From positions 1 to 64,000 of the forward strand of contig JAFQCI010000026.1 of NCBI GenBank assembly GCA_017416505.1: 64,000 bases of DNA, given 5' to 3'. The translations under genes were made by a program, and so were the position numbers. The notes below the pieces were generated by a model. That model made no database searches. It had not been told where the DNA came from and worked only from the letters and a program-made list of their open reading frames with translations. Source of the stretch: Lachnospiraceae bacterium (GTDB taxonomy: Bacteria > Bacillota_A > Clostridia > Lachnospirales > Lachnospiraceae). Below are positions 63,464 to 64,000 of the stretch, one piece after another (the stretch's first letter is position 1; each line of letters starts with the position of its first letter).

Positions 63464-63519
63464 TATCGATTCTCGATATCTAGTATCGATATCATAACAT
63501 CGACTATCGATATTGTCAA
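63464..63519 (-). promoter_or_regulatory. padR promoter overlapped by ATCGAT inverted repeats
   Basis: On the - strand TTGACA (63514-63519) and TATGAT (63491-63496) are spaced by 17 bases. Copies of TATCGATA/CGATATC lie in the spacer (63505-63512), over the -10 box (63484-63493) and just downstream (63464-63480). Together they form overlapping dyads. The layout suggests an operator for PadR itself. Confidence 0.65.
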
Positions 63520-63543
63520 GCAAAAAAATATATAATTCAACCT

Positions 63544-63620
63544 ATTCATCATAGAAAATGTTACTGTACACTCGTACCTCGTGAACAGTAAACTTTCATA
63601 AACCGCTTTCTATGATGAAT
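63544..63620 (-). terminator. Perfect hairpin with a GTTACTG-family palindrome in its loop
   Basis: ATTCATCATAGAAA (63544-63557) and TTTCTATGATGAAT (63607-63620) are perfect 14-bp arms. The loop carries the 33-bp palindrome GTTACTGTACA...GAACAGTAA (63560-63592). It lies 17 bases after the stop of the gene at 63638. No T run is clear, so termination is uncertain. Confidence 0.6.
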
Positions 63621-63637
63621 ATCGTGAATTATTTCTA

Positions 63638-64000
63638 CTATTTAAATATTCTCATTACCATTTTGATATATAACACCCCGGACAACCAGATCAGTCCTGC
63701 TGTCGCCAGCGGATATACTATATTCCATACATTCCAGCTATGGTTCAGCAATGCCCCTGCCTGTTGTAACACAAAAATAACGATTGCAACTTTTAAAACC
63801 AGACGATCTAGATACTCCCTCCTTACCTTATAGATTTCCTTTTTATCTACAGGCATCCACCTTAAAACCATATAAATCGAAGTTCCCTTCTCCGCACATC
63901 CATAAGATTTTAAATAACAAGCTATGCCAAAAAAAATAATATAATAAGAAATCAACCAAAAAAAGGGTTCCCCCCTGTTAAGAGGAATTAACATCCACGA
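63638..64000 (-). CDS. Membrane protein, 3' part only (runs off the window)
   Basis: At least 120 codons are open to the window edge, so the start is probably outside; an ATG at 63994 has no visible ribosome site. Hydrophobic segments include WLISYYIIFFGIACYL, LKVAIVIFVLQQAGALL and IVYPLATAGLIWLSGVLY. The stretch LRWMPVDKKEIYKVRREYL resembles the 'P-x-x-K-E-I' coupling segment of ABC-2-type permeases, so this may be the end of such a subunit. That assignment is weak. Confidence 0.55.
   Translation of the reverse strand, partial: SWMLIPLNRGEPFFWLISYYIIFFGIACYLKSYGCAEKGTSIYMVLRWMPVDKKEIYKVRREYLDRLVLKVAIVIFVLQQAGALLNHSWNVWNIVYPLATAGLIWLSGVLYIKMVMRIFK

Overview
The window is low-GC DNA from a bacterial chromosome of the Firmicutes/Clostridia type, most likely a spore-forming, motile member of the Lachnospiraceae. 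Three things support this: purine-rich Shine-Dalgarno sites (GGAGG or AAAGGAAG) before almost every gene, a T-box leader, and the gene content (dipicolinate synthase, chemoreceptors, a FliD-like protein, the CdaA/CdaR pair). No rRNA, tRNA, CRISPR array, phage gene or transposase gene was recognised. The window behaves as core chromosome with intergenic repeats scattered through it.

Layout. 0.3-6.6 kb: an orphan FliD-like gene (+), an aminotransferase (-), and a compact + strand operon dpaA-dpaB-asnB for the spore compound dipicolinate. 6.7-16.3 kb (all -): an aminopeptidase, aspS behind a T-box leader whose specifier reads as AAC (Asn), tcdA, citrate synthase, HPr, and a c-di-AMP synthesis cluster (two membrane proteins, cdaA, cdaR). 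16.4-22.8 kb (-): a CorC/CNNM-type transporter behind a short leader ORF and an attenuator-like hairpin, then a three-gene unit made of a 52-aa membrane peptide, a one-polypeptide fusion of an NCS1 permease with a PlsC-type acyltransferase and a zinc ribbon, and an EAL phosphodiesterase. 22.8-30.6 kb (-): thioredoxin (CPPC), a Dabb protein, a HAD phosphatase, PepD, a PqqD-like protein, an OPT transporter, a zinc-ribbon membrane protein and a C_GCAxxG protein. 30.9-34.1 kb: carB (+). 34.2-45.8 kb: a chemoreceptor paired with an orphan sugar-binding lipoprotein, YbaK, pyridoxal kinase divergent from a MocR/PdxR regulator, NUDIX, AzlCD, MATE, HAD and DUF1846. 46-64 kb (-): a two-component system with an FtsX-type ABC transporter, two methyltransferase-like proteins, an ABC exporter, a TetR-controlled ABC-2 transporter, LemA with a DUF2207-like protein, a second chemoreceptor, and a PadR/DUF2812 pair. 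The window ends inside a membrane protein gene.

The least explained signals are: (1) the peptide / permease-acyltransferase fusion / EAL operon; (2) the leader ORF plus terminator ahead of the CorC-type gene, which looks like a translation-coupled, possibly Mg-responsive attenuator; (3) the Asn specifier in the aspS T-box; (4) several families of intergenic palindromes, including a 206-bp near-perfect hairpin with a shortened derivative 14 kb away, and GTTACTG palindromes sitting inside terminator loops.

All calls come from reading the sequence and from family knowledge. No database search or folding program was run.
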